Shown here piece after piece: positions 35,923-45,129 of a DNA stretch of 64,000 nucleotides. Source of the DNA: PALSA-505 sp963702235 (GTDB lineage: Bacteria; Actinomycetota; Actinomycetes; Streptosporangiales; Streptosporangiaceae). Each line of letters opens with the position of its first letter. The first letter of the stretch is position 1. The notes beneath the pieces were generated by a model. That model saw only the letters and a program-made list of their open reading frames with translations. It had not been told where the DNA came from and made no database searches. The stretch lies in assembly GCA_963702235.1 (NCBI GenBank), contig CAVPBZ010000016.1:62001-126000 (forward strand), in the 5' to 3' direction. The translations under genes were made by a program, and so were the position numbers.

Positions 35923-38251
35923 CCGGAACTCCTTCCTTAGCTGCGCGGATGCTCGCGTGCAACCGGTGGGGCGCCTGGGGCATATGGAACACCTCGACCC
36001 CCAGATGTGCCAGCGCGTCGGAGACGGCGTTAAGCACCGCGGCCGGTGCGCCGATGGCGCCTCCTTCGCCTAGGCCCTTCGCGCCGCTCAGCACCGGATC
36101 CGTCACCGTCTCCCGGTGCATGATCTCGACGGGCGGTATCTCCGCCCAGGTCGGCGGCAGGTAGTCCATGAGCGAGGCGGTCACGAGGTTCCCGTCCTGG
36201 TCGTACACCAGTTCCTCGTACAGCGCGTTGGCGATTCCCTGCGCCACCCCGCCGCGGATCTGCCCTTCGGCGATGGCCGGGTTGATCAGGCGCCCGGCGT
36301 CCTCGACGACGAGGAAGCGGAGGATGCTGACCTCGCCGGTCTCAGGGTTGACCTCGACCTCCGCTAGGTGACAGGCATTGGAGAACGTGCCCGGCGGATC
36401 ATAGTCGGCCTCGGCGTACAGGCCGCTACCGCCCGTGCTGATTTTCTGCGTGTTGAGGTAAGCAGTGCTAGCCACTTCCGTTAGCGGCACGCCGATATCC
36501 GTTCCGACGACGCTGATCATGCCGTCGCCGAACACGAGATCCCGCGGGCTGCACTCCAGCAGGTCGCCCGCCACCGAGGCCAGGCGTTCGCGAAGCCGAC
36601 GGGCGGCGAGGACCGTAGCCCCGCCGCAGATGACCATGGAACGGCTGGCGAACGTCCCCCAGCCAAACGGGGTCGCGTCGGTGTCGCCGTGGACTACCCG
36701 CACCTCATCCGGGCGTATGCCCAGTTCGTCGGCTATGAGCTGGGCCAGCGTGGTGCCAAGCCCTTGCCCGTGGGGGGAGGCGCCGATGCGCGCGACGACG
36801 TGCGCGGTGGAGTCCATCGACAGGTGCACGCGCTCAAAACCAGGCGTGATCGACATCCCGCGAGCCGCGAACGCGGGTGTTCCGTACCCGGTGCGTTCGC
36901 AGAAGACGCTGACGCCGATGCCGAGCAGCCGGCCATGAGCCCGCGCGGCCTGCTGGCGGGCGCGGAAAGCGGGCAGGTCTGCGGCACGGGCGGCATCCTC
37001 GAGAGCTTCCGCGTAGCTTCCCTCGTCCAGCACGAGGCCGCTCGGGGTGGTGTGCGGAAATTTACGGACCAGATTCGTCCGGCGGATATCGATAGGGCCG
37101 GTACCGAAACGCCTCGCGGCCACGTCCATCAGCCGCTCCATGGCCAGTGTCTGCACTGGCCGGGAGACTCCCCGGTAGGGCGCAATGGGGCACTTGTTCG
37201 TCAGCACCGCCCGGGCGCGCACGTCGTAGTGGCCGACCGCGTACGGCCCGGGCAGCTCCGCCAGCGCCATCAGCGGCTCTACGCCGAAGGTCACGGGATA
37301 GCAGGAGTAGGCGCCTACATCCGCCGTGATATCGGCCCGCAGGGCCAGCAGCCGTCCGGCCTGGTCGAATGCTCCGGTGACGATCAGCGTATGTTCGCGG
37401 CTGTGCCAGGCGGCTCTCAGGTTCTCCTCACGAGTCTCAACCCAGGCCACGGCGCGCTGCAGGTTCCGCGCGGCGAAGACAAGGACGACATCCTCCCGGG
37501 CCAGGCACATCTTCTGGCCAAATGCGCCGCCCACATCCGGTGCGACCACGCGGAGCAGATCTTCGGCGATTCCCAGGCAGGCGCAGATGCCCGTCCGGAC
37601 GACGTGCGGCATCTGCGTCGAGGAGGTCAGCGTGACCCGCCCGGAGCGCCGGTCGAAGGCGGCGAGCGAGCCACGGGTCTCGAGGGGCAGTGCGCTTTGC
37701 CGCGCGCTGGTGACGTTAACGCTGACCCTGGCCGCGGCGGAGTCGAAGGCAGCCTGGAAGCCCTTGGTGCACAGCGTGGCATCGACAACAGTATTGACAG
37801 CGCCAGGGAACGAGACGTCATGCACGGCCCGAGCGCCCGGTTCGGTGGCATCGGCCACGTTGAGCACGGGCGGGCGGGGCTCAAGCACCAGTTCCACCCG
37901 CTCCGCCGCGTCGAGGGCCGCCGCCTGGCTCGCGGCAAGTACCAGCGCGACGGGGTCACCGCTGAACCGGACCTCATCCACCGCGAGGACAGGTGTGGTG
38001 ATCGGGACGAAGTCGGGCCGGGCCAGCGTAGGGCAGATGCCAGAGACACCTGTCAGGTCCCTGGCGGTGAATGCCAGCACGTCCGCGGGCACCCGGACCT
38101 CGCAGAGCCTCGCCGCCGCGGCCGGGCTCCTGACGAACACCCCGTAGAGGCAGTCCGCCGCCGCGACGGCGTCAGCGACATAGCGTCCGTCGCCACGCAA
38201 TATGGCCGGATCTTCGAACCGGAGCAGGCTGCGCCCAGCCCAGGCTGTCAC
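35912..38251 (-). CDS. Mo-hydroxylase molybdopterin-binding large subunit
   Basis: 779 aa, GTG start overlapping the stop of the FAD-subunit gene. N-terminal RFEDPAILRGDGRYVADAVA; cofactor loop APDVGGAFGQKM; substrate-loop APYRGVSRPVQTLAMERLMD; ASPHGQGLGTTLAQLIADEL; catalytic Glu in SGAKGLGEGGAIGAPAAVLN. The active-site loop is YRGVSRP, not AYxCSFR, so this is not a CO dehydrogenase. It belongs with the aldehyde, purine and N-heterocycle hydroxylases, which insert oxygen from water next to a ring nitrogen or at a carbonyl. The substrate is not deducible from sequence. Second of six linked minus-strand genes after the FAD subunit. Confidence 0.92.
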   Translation of the reverse strand: MTAWAGRSLLRFEDPAILRGDGRYVADAVAAADCLYGVFVRSPAAAARLCEVRVPADVLAFTARDLTGVSGICPTLARPDFVPITTPVLAVDEVRFSGDPVALVLAASQAAALDAAERVELVLEPRPPVLNVADATEPGARAVHDVSFPGAVNTVVDATLCTKGFQAAFDSAAARVSVNVTSARQSALPLETRGSLAAFDRRSGRVTLTSSTQMPHVVRTGICACLGIAEDLLRVVAPDVGGAFGQKMCLAREDVVLVFAARNLQRAVAWVETREENLRAAWHSREHTLIVTGAFDQAGRLLALRADITADVGAYSCYPVTFGVEPLMALAELPGPYAVGHYDVRARAVLTNKCPIAPYRGVSRPVQTLAMERLMDVAARRFGTGPIDIRRTNLVRKFPHTTPSGLVLDEGSYAEALEDAARAADLPAFRARQQAARAHGRLLGIGVSVFCERTGYGTPAFAARGMSITPGFERVHLSMDSTAHVVARIGASPHGQGLGTTLAQLIADELGIRPDEVRVVHGDTDATPFGWGTFASRSMVICGGATVLAARRLRERLASVAGDLLECSPRDLVFGDGMISVVGTDIGVPLTEVASTAYLNTQKISTGGSGLYAEADYDPPGTFSNACHLAEVEVNPETGEVSILRFLVVEDAGRLINPAIAEGQIRGGVAQGIANALYEELVYDQDGNLVTASLMDYLPPTWAEIPPVEIMHRETVTDPVLSGAKGLGEGGAIGAPAAVLNAVSDALAHLGVEVFHMPQAPHRLHASIRAAKEGVPDER

Positions 38252-39102
38252 GGTGCCATCCGCTCGAGCGCCCGGCGAAGCAGCACCCGCACGAGCTCAC
38301 GGCGATAGCCCGCGGACCCGTGGATGTCATCTGGTGGCGACACAGCCTCCGCGGCGGCGTCCGCGGCGTCAGCGAAGCTTCTGGCGCTGGCCGGGCGGCC
38401 AGCGAGAACGGCCTCGGCGGCGGGGCTTCGCGCGGGCCGGTCGGCGACGCCTCCGAAACATACCCGGGCCTCGGCCAGCGTGCCTTCGTCCATCGTGCAG
38501 GCCACCATCACGGCGACGACGGCAAAGTCACCGGCCCGGCGGGAGAGCTCGGCAATCGCCACCCGGTGCCGGTCGCCCAGTTGCGGCAGGGTCACCGCGG
38601 TCAGCATTTCGTCCGGTCGCAAGGCCGTTGTGAAAAAGGTGTCAAAGAAGTCTCGTGCCGCGATCTGGCGCTCGCCCGCCGTGCTGACGGCGGTAACCGA
38701 CCCGTCCAGCAGCGCCGTCAGCATGCACCACTCGGAGGCGGGGTCGGCGTGTGCGACGCTCCCGCCGAAGGTGCCCCGGGTCCTGATGGGGAGGTGCCCC
38801 ACGTGCGTGGCCGAGACGCGAATCAGGGAGCCCAGCGGGCCGGTGAGCTGGCAGCGCTCCAAGTCCAGGTGGCGGGTCAGCCCCCCGACAATGACGTGTC
38901 CGCCGGAGGCGCGGATCCCGGACAGCTGACCGAGGCCGCCGATGTCAATCAGGGCCTCCGGCCTGGCCAGCCGGAAGTTCATCAAGGGCAGCAGGCTCTG
39001 CCCGCCGGCCAGGATTTTCCCCTCGTCGCCGAACCGGCTCAGCGCCGTGGTTGCTTGTGCCAGCGATTCCGGGCGCACATAGGCAAAGCGGGCCGGCTTC
39101 AT
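38248..39102 (-). CDS. Mo-hydroxylase FAD-binding subunit (CoxM-like)
   Basis: 284 aa. FAD_binding_5 motifs: FAYVRPESLAQATTALS, DEGKILAGGQSLLPLMNFRL (pyrophosphate loop AGGQSLLP), and THVGHLPIRTRGTFGGSVAH (the TxGG motif that contacts FAD). The C-terminal CO_deh_flav_C domain includes ARVCFGGVADRP. Normal length. It hands electrons from the 2Fe-2S subunit to an external acceptor. First enzyme gene of the operon after the bicupin, 16 bp downstream of it. Confidence 0.93.
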   Translation of the reverse strand: MKPARFAYVRPESLAQATTALSRFGDEGKILAGGQSLLPLMNFRLARPEALIDIGGLGQLSGIRASGGHVIVGGLTRHLDLERCQLTGPLGSLIRVSATHVGHLPIRTRGTFGGSVAHADPASEWCMLTALLDGSVTAVSTAGERQIAARDFFDTFFTTALRPDEMLTAVTLPQLGDRHRVAIAELSRRAGDFAVVAVMVACTMDEGTLAEARVCFGGVADRPARSPAAEAVLAGRPASARSFADAADAAAEAVSPPDDIHGSAGYRRELVRVLLRRALERMAP

Positions 39103-39118
39103 CGTCGCGGGACCATGA

Positions 39119-39922
39119 TCAGGCGCTCAGCATCGCGTCAACGTCGATGCCGAGTAGCCGCAGCATGTCCAGGTCCGCCGGGCACGGCCCGCCGACGCTC
39201 ACGACGACTTCCCCCATGTCAGCATGGACGGCGTGGCGGATACCGGCGTCGATATGAACAACGTCGCCAGGGCCGAATTGCAGGCGGGTCCCGGCCGTGT
39301 AATCCCTGACGCTGCCGCGGCCTTCCAGGATGAAGATCGTGTCTTCCGAGGATTTGTGGACGTGCGGAACGTTCGACTCGCCGGGCTGCATCACGACGTA
39401 GTTCATGTTCGCGGTCTTCGCCCCGGTCCCGAGCCAGATGATGAATCGGGCATCGGAGGAGATGAACGGGACGAGGAGCCCCGGATTGTCCCGGTCGTGC
39501 ACGCTGATGCTCGTGGCCGCTGCTTGCTTCTGCTCAGCCTCGGCCAGTTCTGGCCGGTAGAGCGCAGGATCCGGTGGGCACGGACCCCCGAGGATGCCGG
39601 CGCCAACGGCGTCGGTGTGGATCCCGTACGTGGTGCCGGACCCGATATGGAACATCGACCCTGGCCCCAGCGGCCAGGACGATCCCCCGTCAGGATCCAC
39701 GATCCGCGCCTGGCCCTCAGCCACGTAATAAGCCGCCTCAGAGGGATGGCGCATCCAGATGGTCCTGCTGTCCGGGCCGAGCAGGAGCAGATGGAGGGAG
39801 CGCTCGGCCGCTCCCATCCCTGGCCATATGACCGGCGTGCAGGTGCCCGCCCCGCGGATGATGTCCAGATCGGGACCCCAGTCCTCGCGCCTGATCACTC
39901 GGGTTCCTCGGGCCTGCAGCAC
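39119..39922 (-). CDS. Bicupin protein
   Basis: 267 aa with two cupin domains. The first: SEAAYYVAEGQARIVDPDGG and GSMFHIGSGTTYGIH. The second: YVVMQPGESNVPHVHKSSED TIFILEGRGSVRD, then FGPGDVVHIDAGIRHAVHAD. Only the second has the HVHxxxE-like metal set (His, His, Glu) plus a later His, so one metal site is likely. Comparable bicupins include quercetinase- and gentisate-type dioxygenases, but also metal-binding regulators, so a ring-cleaving role is possible and unproven. It is the first gene of the minus-strand operon, divergent from Rieske gene 2. Confidence 0.75.
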   Translation of the reverse strand: MLQARGTRVIRREDWGPDLDIIRGAGTCTPVIWPGMGAAERSLHLLLLGPDSRTIWMRHPSEAAYYVAEGQARIVDPDGGSSWPLGPGSMFHIGSGTTYGIHTDAVGAGILGGPCPPDPALYRPELAEAEQKQAAATSISVHDRDNPGLLVPFISSDARFIIWLGTGAKTANMNYVVMQPGESNVPHVHKSSEDTIFILEGRGSVRDYTAGTRLQFGPGDVVHIDAGIRHAVHADMGEVVVSVGGPCPADLDMLRLLGIDVDAMLSA

Positions 39923-40214
39923 GACTCATCCCTTCCTGCGGCATCGGCCGTCGCAGCGGTGCACGCGGGGCGCGGCTGACCCGTGCGCGTCGCTGCGCAG
40001 ACTACAACTTGGTTGCAGGATCTTCAATAGCACAGGAATTTTACGAACTGTGTTACCGAATATAAACCTTCCATCACAATTTGTGCCGAGAATGAGATCA
40101 CTTTCTTCAAAACTGTTGACATCAACTTCAGCTAGAGCAGATACTGCTGCACGACCGTGATCGAACTTCCCAGCCGACCGGTAACAGTGCGCCCGTCCAC
40201 CACCAGGAGGGCAT
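39923..40214. promoter_or_regulatory. AT-rich divergent control region
   Basis: 292 bp between the bicupin operon and Rieske gene 2, much AT-richer than the flanks. It holds a good plus-strand promoter (TTGACA 40116-40121, GATACT 40140-40145, spacing 18), a CACAA-T-TTGTG palindrome (40075-40085), and on the minus strand TTGAAG-N17-TAGTCT (near 40000-40030) pointing to the bicupin. The Rieske RBS AGGAGG is at 40203-40208. Confidence 0.65.
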
Positions 40215-41210
40215 GTGAGCGGCCAGCCCACACTCGCCAGCTATTGGCACCCCATCTGCGCCACGGCTGAGGTCACCGGGGAACCCCGCCGCTTCACGCT
40301 GCTAGGCGAGCACATGGCGGCTTACCGGGACAATGCCGGACCGGTGGCGATGCGGGATATCTGCGTCCACCGCGGAGCCGCGCTTTCCCTCGGGTCGGTC
40401 CGGGACGGCCGGCTGAGGTGTCCGTACCACGGGTGGCAGTACGACCGCAGTGGCGCTTGCGTGCGGATCCCGTCCAGGCCCGCTACCGCGCCGATCCCCA
40501 GAGCGGCCCGGGCGCAGACGTACCGGACGACGGAAAAGTACGGACTGGTCTGGGTGGCGCTTGAGGAGCCGGCCGCAGGCGTCCCGTCCTTCCCCGGCGG
40601 CGTCTTCGGCGCGGCGGGATGGCATGAGTTCCTCTCTTACCGGAAGGTCTGGCAGACCTCGGCCGCCCGGGCGGTGGAGAACTTCATGGACTTCTCGCAC
40701 TTTCCCTACGTGCATCCCAATCTGCTCGGGACGGAGGACCGGGCGGAGGTACCAGCGTACGTAGTGGAGCAAACCGATTTCGGCCTTGCCTACGCATTTG
40801 AGCAGGAGGAGCCAAGCGAACTGTACGGAAAGGGCGGGACGGCGAAAATCAGGTATGAGTACACGCTTTACGCGCCTTTTACCATACATCTCAACAAGAT
40901 CGAGGCGGACGGCGTCTCGTCGACGATGATTTCGCAGGCGACCACCCCGCTCACGCCGACCACGAGCGAACTGTACGTCTGGATCGTCCGCAATCATTCG
41001 CTTGACCGCCCGGACAGCGAATTCGGCGATTTCACCAACACCATCATGGAGCAGGACCGCGTGGTGGTGGAGAGCCAGCGGCCGGAACAGCTGCCAGTCA
41101 GCTTGCGCGAAGAACTCCATGTAAAAGTCCCCGACGCGGCGAGCATCCTTTACCGCAGGCTGCTCAGCGATCTGGCCAAGGTCGAGGCGTACGGGGACTA
41201 CGGGACATGA
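40215..41210 (+). CDS. Rieske non-heme iron oxygenase, alpha subunit (2)
   Basis: 331 aa, GTG start after AGGAGG. Rieske ligands Cys50-x-His52 (CVHRG) and Cys69-x2-His72 (CPYHGW). Iron site in VENFMDFSHFPYVH. It shares with Rieske gene 1 the opening ASYWHPI/GSYWHPI, the RSGACVRIPS stretch and the closing ESQRPEQLP/ESQRPEEIP, so they are paralogues of one short alpha-only subfamily. It starts an operon with Rieske 3 and the Liv transporter; the stop overlaps the next ATG (ATGA). Substrate unknown, presumably an aromatic acid or ether. Confidence 0.92.
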   Translation: MSGQPTLASYWHPICATAEVTGEPRRFTLLGEHMAAYRDNAGPVAMRDICVHRGAALSLGSVRDGRLRCPYHGWQYDRSGACVRIPSRPATAPIPRAARAQTYRTTEKYGLVWVALEEPAAGVPSFPGGVFGAAGWHEFLSYRKVWQTSAARAVENFMDFSHFPYVHPNLLGTEDRAEVPAYVVEQTDFGLAYAFEQEEPSELYGKGGTAKIRYEYTLYAPFTIHLNKIEADGVSSTMISQATTPLTPTTSELYVWIVRNHSLDRPDSEFGDFTNTIMEQDRVVVESQRPEQLPVSLREELHVKVPDAASILYRRLLSDLAKVEAYGDYGT

Positions 41211-42394
41211 ACGACCCGGGAGTAGCCATGAAGTCCACGATCGGCTCCGGTGCCTTCGACCCGGATTTCGTCTCCGACCTTAGGTCAGCAACGCTGGCCC
41301 CGGCACAGACCCCGCTCGCGCTGCCCTACCGGGCGTTCTGGGACAGGCAGCTGCTGGATGTCGAGGTTTCGGAACTGTTTGCGCGGGACTGGATCCTGGC
41401 CTGCCGTGAGCAGGAAATCCCGAACGCTGGCGATTACCGAGCGATCACCATCGGGGGAGAGCCCGTGGTGGTGGTGCGCGGCGAGGACAAGGTGCTGCGA
41501 GCGATGTCGAATGTGTGCCGCCACCGCGGCACCATGATCGTCGAGGGTTACGGGGAGGCGCAGCGCCTGGAGTGCCCGTATCACGCGTGGACCTACAGCC
41601 TCAGCGGCAAGCTTCTCGGCACCCCTTACCACGGCAATGTCGCGATAGATAAGGACCGGAACTGCCTCCCGACGTACCAGGTTGACACATGGGGCGGCCT
41701 CGTGTTCGTTTCCATGGCCGACGACGTCGAGCCACTCGCGGATCGGCTGCGGGGGCTGGAGGTGCTCACCCAGCCTTACGCTCCGAGCCGTTACGTGCCC
41801 CTCTTCCGCCGCCGGGGCCGGGATTTCGAGGTCGCTGCGAACTGGAAGCAGGTCTTCGAGAACGCGATGGAGAGCTATCACCTGTTCAAGGTTCATCCCA
41901 AGACGCTGAACGACGTGGTGCCGACCAGGGGATTCGTGCCGGCCGGCGGGTCGCATAGGTGGGGCGCCAGCGAGGGGGGAAAGGCCCTGTGGACCGAACC
42001 GACCGGCTATGACCCGCCCACCGTCGGACAGCACGAACGGACCCACCGCGTCGTCGTCATGATCCCGCCCTCGATGGTCGCCCTCTATGACCACCTGTTC
42101 CTTTCATATCTCGTGGTGGACCCGGTCGCCGTCGACCGGACGGTGATCCGGGCGACAATGTTCGTTCCCCGCGAAATCGCCGACAGCGACTGGTCAGACA
42201 TGATGGCGCGGGCCGAAGGCTTCACCACAGAAGATGTCGAGATCGTGGCCAAGGTCTCGGCCGGCAACCGGTCCCGGTCCCGGCACCTGGGGCAACTGGT
42301 TGAGATGGAGCGCATCGTCGGGCACTTTCACAATTATCTTGGCCGGCGGTTCTTCGGCGAGCCACATCCTGGCCCGACCGGAACGGAGGCATGA
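41207..42394 (+). CDS. Rieske non-heme iron oxygenase, alpha subunit (3)
   Basis: 395 aa; a second Met at residue 8. Rieske ligands Cys104-x-His106 (CRHRG) and Cys123-x2-His126 (CPYHAW). Iron site in FENAMESYHLFKVHP. Its longer form with YRAFWDRQLLDVEVSELFAR and GGLVFVSM puts it in a different subgroup from Rieske 1 and 2, nearer the choline-monooxygenase/carnitine or phenylpropionate-type alpha subunits. It may use a different step of the same pathway. Coupled to Rieske 2 by ATGA and followed after 16 bp by the permease gene. Confidence 0.9.
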   Translation: MNDPGVAMKSTIGSGAFDPDFVSDLRSATLAPAQTPLALPYRAFWDRQLLDVEVSELFARDWILACREQEIPNAGDYRAITIGGEPVVVVRGEDKVLRAMSNVCRHRGTMIVEGYGEAQRLECPYHAWTYSLSGKLLGTPYHGNVAIDKDRNCLPTYQVDTWGGLVFVSMADDVEPLADRLRGLEVLTQPYAPSRYVPLFRRRGRDFEVAANWKQVFENAMESYHLFKVHPKTLNDVVPTRGFVPAGGSHRWGASEGGKALWTEPTGYDPPTVGQHERTHRVVVMIPPSMVALYDHLFLSYLVVDPVAVDRTVIRATMFVPREIADSDWSDMMARAEGFTTEDVEIVAKVSAGNRSRSRHLGQLVEMERIVGHFHNYLGRRFFGEPHPGPTGTEA

Positions 42395-42410
42395 CGGAGG
42401 TGGCTTGCCG

Positions 42411-43307
42411 GTGCTAATTGTCCCAGCCGTCGGCTTCGGCATCGCGACAGCCGCCTACGTCGCTCTCGCCGCTGTTGGCTTCACGCTGCAAGCGGGAGTG
42501 AGCAACATATTCAATTTTGCCTACGGCGATATTATGATCACCGCCGCGTTCGTTGCTTACGCGGCAAATTCAGTCGGCGGCGGCTTGTGGGAACTCTTCG
42601 TCGTAGGGGCTGTAACCGGGGCTGTTGTGTCCCTGGCGTTGAACAGATTCATTTTCCGGCGGTTCGTCCGGCACGGGGTTAACCGGTTCGGCATGCTCAT
42701 AGTAACGCTCTGGACCGGTCTTATTCTTCAGAATATCCTGCTCGCGGTGTTTGGTCCGCGATTCTTCTCGCTGCAAGTCAGCTCGGGGCGGCTGTTCACT
42801 TTCTTCGGCCAGCGCGGGATTCTGCTGACCGGCGTCCAGCTCATCAGCATCGGCATCGCCGTGGCGGCAGTGCTCATCGTCGCCATCGGGCTGCGTTACA
42901 CGCGCGTCGGCATGGCGATGCGCGCACTGGCAACCAATCCCGACCTCGCGCAGTCATCGGGTGTGCAGGCCAGGAAGATCCTGGACTACACGTGGATCGT
43001 GTCCGGAATCTTCTGCGGGCTCGGCGGGGTCGTCCTGGCCCTGGCGACCGGCGCGTTCGAGCAGGCAACCGGCGAGGAGTTCCTCGTGATCATCTTCGCG
43101 GCGACGGTGCTGGGCGGAGTGGGCAGACCGGTCGGGGCCGCGGTGGCCTCGCTCGTGCTGGGCATTGTCATGGAGGTGTCCGCCCTCTACATCCCGCCTA
43201 GCCTCAAAGAACTTGTCGCGTTCGCGCTGCTGATCATCGTCTTGATCACCCGGCCCGGCGGCCTGTTCAGCCTGGCCAAAGAGGGTGCGGAGGTCGCTGT
43301 CGTATGA
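42411..43307 (+). CDS. livH: Branched-chain-type ABC permease (LivH)
   Basis: 298 aa from GTG 42411 (TTG 42405 also possible after GGAGG). About eight membrane helices. Family hallmarks: FGIATAAYVALAAVGFTLQA, GVSNIFNFAYGDIMITAAFV, GLRYTRVGMAMRALATNPDL AQSSGV (the conserved EAA-like coupling region), and AATVLGGVGRPVGAAVASLV. First of five consecutive Liv genes, continuing the Rieske 2-Rieske 3 operon. Stop overlaps the next ATG. The substrate class includes amino acids, aromatic acids, amides and urea; the context suggests an aromatic. Confidence 0.9.
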   Translation: MLIVPAVGFGIATAAYVALAAVGFTLQAGVSNIFNFAYGDIMITAAFVAYAANSVGGGLWELFVVGAVTGAVVSLALNRFIFRRFVRHGVNRFGMLIVTLWTGLILQNILLAVFGPRFFSLQVSSGRLFTFFGQRGILLTGVQLISIGIAVAAVLIVAIGLRYTRVGMAMRALATNPDLAQSSGVQARKILDYTWIVSGIFCGLGGVVLALATGAFEQATGEEFLVIIFAATVLGGVGRPVGAAVASLVLGIVMEVSALYIPPSLKELVAFALLIIVLITRPGGLFSLAKEGAEVAVV

Positions 43308-44347
43308 GCGCCATAGATTTTTATGCGACAACTTTGCTCGTGTACCTCGGCGTGGATATTCTCGCGGCTTGGGGGCTGAACCTTCAATACGGGTTGTACG
43401 GCATTTATAACTTCGCCTTCATTCTTTTTCAATCGGTGGGAGCTTACACCGCGGCAGTGCTGGCGCTAGGGCATCCCTCGCACCAGTTCGGCGCGCAGCA
43501 GTACTTCTTCGGCGCGGCCCTGCCGTTCCCGCTGCCGATCATCGTCGCCGGGCTCATCGCGAGCGTGTTCGGGCTTGCCGTGGCCCTGATCCTGCGGCAG
43601 GGCATGCGCAGTGACTACGAGGCGATTGTCACCTTCGTCATAGCGGTCATGGCCCTGCTCACAGTGAGCGCGGTCATTCCGCTGTTCAACGGCCAGGCCG
43701 GCCTCTCGCTGGTGCCGCAGCCGCTGGCGGGAACGCTACGGGTGTCGTCCGCAGCTTATGCCTGGATCTACGTGGCGTTCATGGCAGCTGTGTGCCTGCT
43801 TGGTTACGTCATTATCCATCGTCTCACGGCGTCCCCGCTCGGCCGGGCGGTGCGCGCGGTGCGGGAGAATGCCAGAGGCGCGGCCGCGCTCGGGGTCAAC
43901 GCGACCTGGTGCCGGGTAGTTGTCAGCGTCGTTGGCGCCGGAATGGCAGGCGTGAGCGGTGCCCTGCTCGTCGAGTTCATAGGTACCTGGTCCCCCGGAT
44001 CGTGGTCGTACGCGGAGACGCTGGTGATCTTCTCAGCCATCATCGTCGGCGGTGTAGGCAACAACATCGGCGTTCTGATCGGTGTTTTCCTGACTCAGAT
44101 CGTCCTCGCCGAGGGATCCCGGTTCCTGCCCACATCGTTGCCGCCGAACCTGGTCGGGTCGTTGCAGTGGATTGTCATCGGCGTCATGACGCTAACTTTC
44201 CTATGGTTCCGCCCGCAGGGAATCGTTCCTGAAAGGCGATATTGCGTCCCACTGGGAGTAGCGGGTAATCGCGGGATGGCAGCGGCGAGGACGGGGCCGG
44301 CCGCAGTCACCAGCTCCCCCCTCGTGTCAAGCAACGGTGAGCCGTGA
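43304..44347 (+). CDS. livM: Branched-chain-type ABC permease (LivM)
   Basis: 347 aa, ATG overlapping the livH stop (ATGA). Helices include YFFGAALPFPLPIIVAGLIA, YEAIVTFVIAVMALLTVSAV, and the family core SPLGRAVRAVRENARGAAAL GVNATWCRVVVSVVGAGMAG. VIFSAIIVGGVGNNIGVLIG is the closing signature, and the protein ends with the usual FRPQGIVPERR plus a roughly 30-residue tail. Normal length. It pairs with LivH in the membrane. Stop overlaps the start of livG. Confidence 0.92.
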   Translation: MSAIDFYATTLLVYLGVDILAAWGLNLQYGLYGIYNFAFILFQSVGAYTAAVLALGHPSHQFGAQQYFFGAALPFPLPIIVAGLIASVFGLAVALILRQGMRSDYEAIVTFVIAVMALLTVSAVIPLFNGQAGLSLVPQPLAGTLRVSSAAYAWIYVAFMAAVCLLGYVIIHRLTASPLGRAVRAVRENARGAAALGVNATWCRVVVSVVGAGMAGVSGALLVEFIGTWSPGSWSYAETLVIFSAIIVGGVGNNIGVLIGVFLTQIVLAEGSRFLPTSLPPNLVGSLQWIVIGVMTLTFLWFRPQGIVPERRYCVPLGVAGNRGMAAARTGPAAVTSSPLVSSNGEP

Positions 44348-45129
44348 TGAACTCTGCGCCGGGCCTGCCGGCGGAGCCTATTCTTGAGGTCAGTGGCGTA
44401 TCCCTCGCCTTCGGCGGGACCTTGGCTGTCAACGATGTGTCCATCACCGTCGCGCCAGGAGAGATCCTCGCCATCGTCGGGCCGAACGGCGCTGGCAAGT
44501 CTTCACTCGTGGAAGTCATCTCGGGCGCGATGAAGCCAGCGGCCGGGAGAGTGATATTCAACGGCGTTGACGTGACGCGCAAGGCCGCCTATCAGATAGC
44601 CCGGCTCGGGCTGACCCGTACCTATCAGCTGCCGACAGAGTTCCGCCAGATGACAGTGCTTGAAAACCTTCTCGTTGGCGTTCCCGGGCAGCGCGGCGCG
44701 AAGCTTCGCTTTGCCTTGGCGGGGCGACGTACATGGACTCAGGAGGAAGCTGAGCTTCGCGTCAAGGCGAGGGCACTGCTCCAGGACTTCAGCCTGACCG
44801 CCTGGGAGGACGTGTATGCGGGCAATCTCAGCGGCGGTCAGCGGAGAATCCTTGAGATTGCCCGCGCCCTTATGACGGAGCCGAAGATTCTCGTCCTCGA
44901 TGAGCCGACAGCCGGCGTTACCCCGTCTATCGTCGCCGAGATAGAGCGTCTCGTGGAAATCCTCCGAGCCCGCGGGCTGACGTTCCTCATCATCGAGCAC
45001 GAGCTTGAGTTCGTCGAACGGCGGGCCGACCGCGTTGTCGTCATGGCAGCGGGTCGCGTCGTCGCTGACGGAACCATGGCCGAGCTCAGGCTGAATCCGG
45101 AGGTTATCGATGCCTACCTGGTCGGCTGA
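44344..45129 (+). CDS. livG: Branched-chain-type ABC ATPase (LivG)
   Basis: 261 aa, GTG 44344 or the adjacent ATG 44347, overlapping the livM stop. Walker A VGPNGAGKSS; Q-loop region TRTYQLPTEFRQMTVLENLL; ABC signature NLSGGQRRILEIARAL; Walker B ILVLDEPTAGV; H-loop IIEHELEFV. All catalytic residues are canonical. The insert after the Q-loop is shorter than in many LivG proteins. It overlaps livF by 20 bp. Confidence 0.94.
   Translation: MMNSAPGLPAEPILEVSGVSLAFGGTLAVNDVSITVAPGEILAIVGPNGAGKSSLVEVISGAMKPAAGRVIFNGVDVTRKAAYQIARLGLTRTYQLPTEFRQMTVLENLLVGVPGQRGAKLRFALAGRRTWTQEEAELRVKARALLQDFSLTAWEDVYAGNLSGGQRRILEIARALMTEPKILVLDEPTAGVTPSIVAEIERLVEILRARGLTFLIIEHELEFVERRADRVVVMAAGRVVADGTMAELRLNPEVIDAYLVG

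Noticed and set aside
36689..38308. 539-codon plus-strand frame
   Set aside because: Antisense shadow of the molybdenum large subunit; composition Arg/Gly/His-rich with no family features.
35912..39102. Carbon monoxide dehydrogenase
   Set aside because: Subunit layout fits, but the active-site loop is YRGVSRP and not AYxCSFR, so CO oxidation is unlikely.
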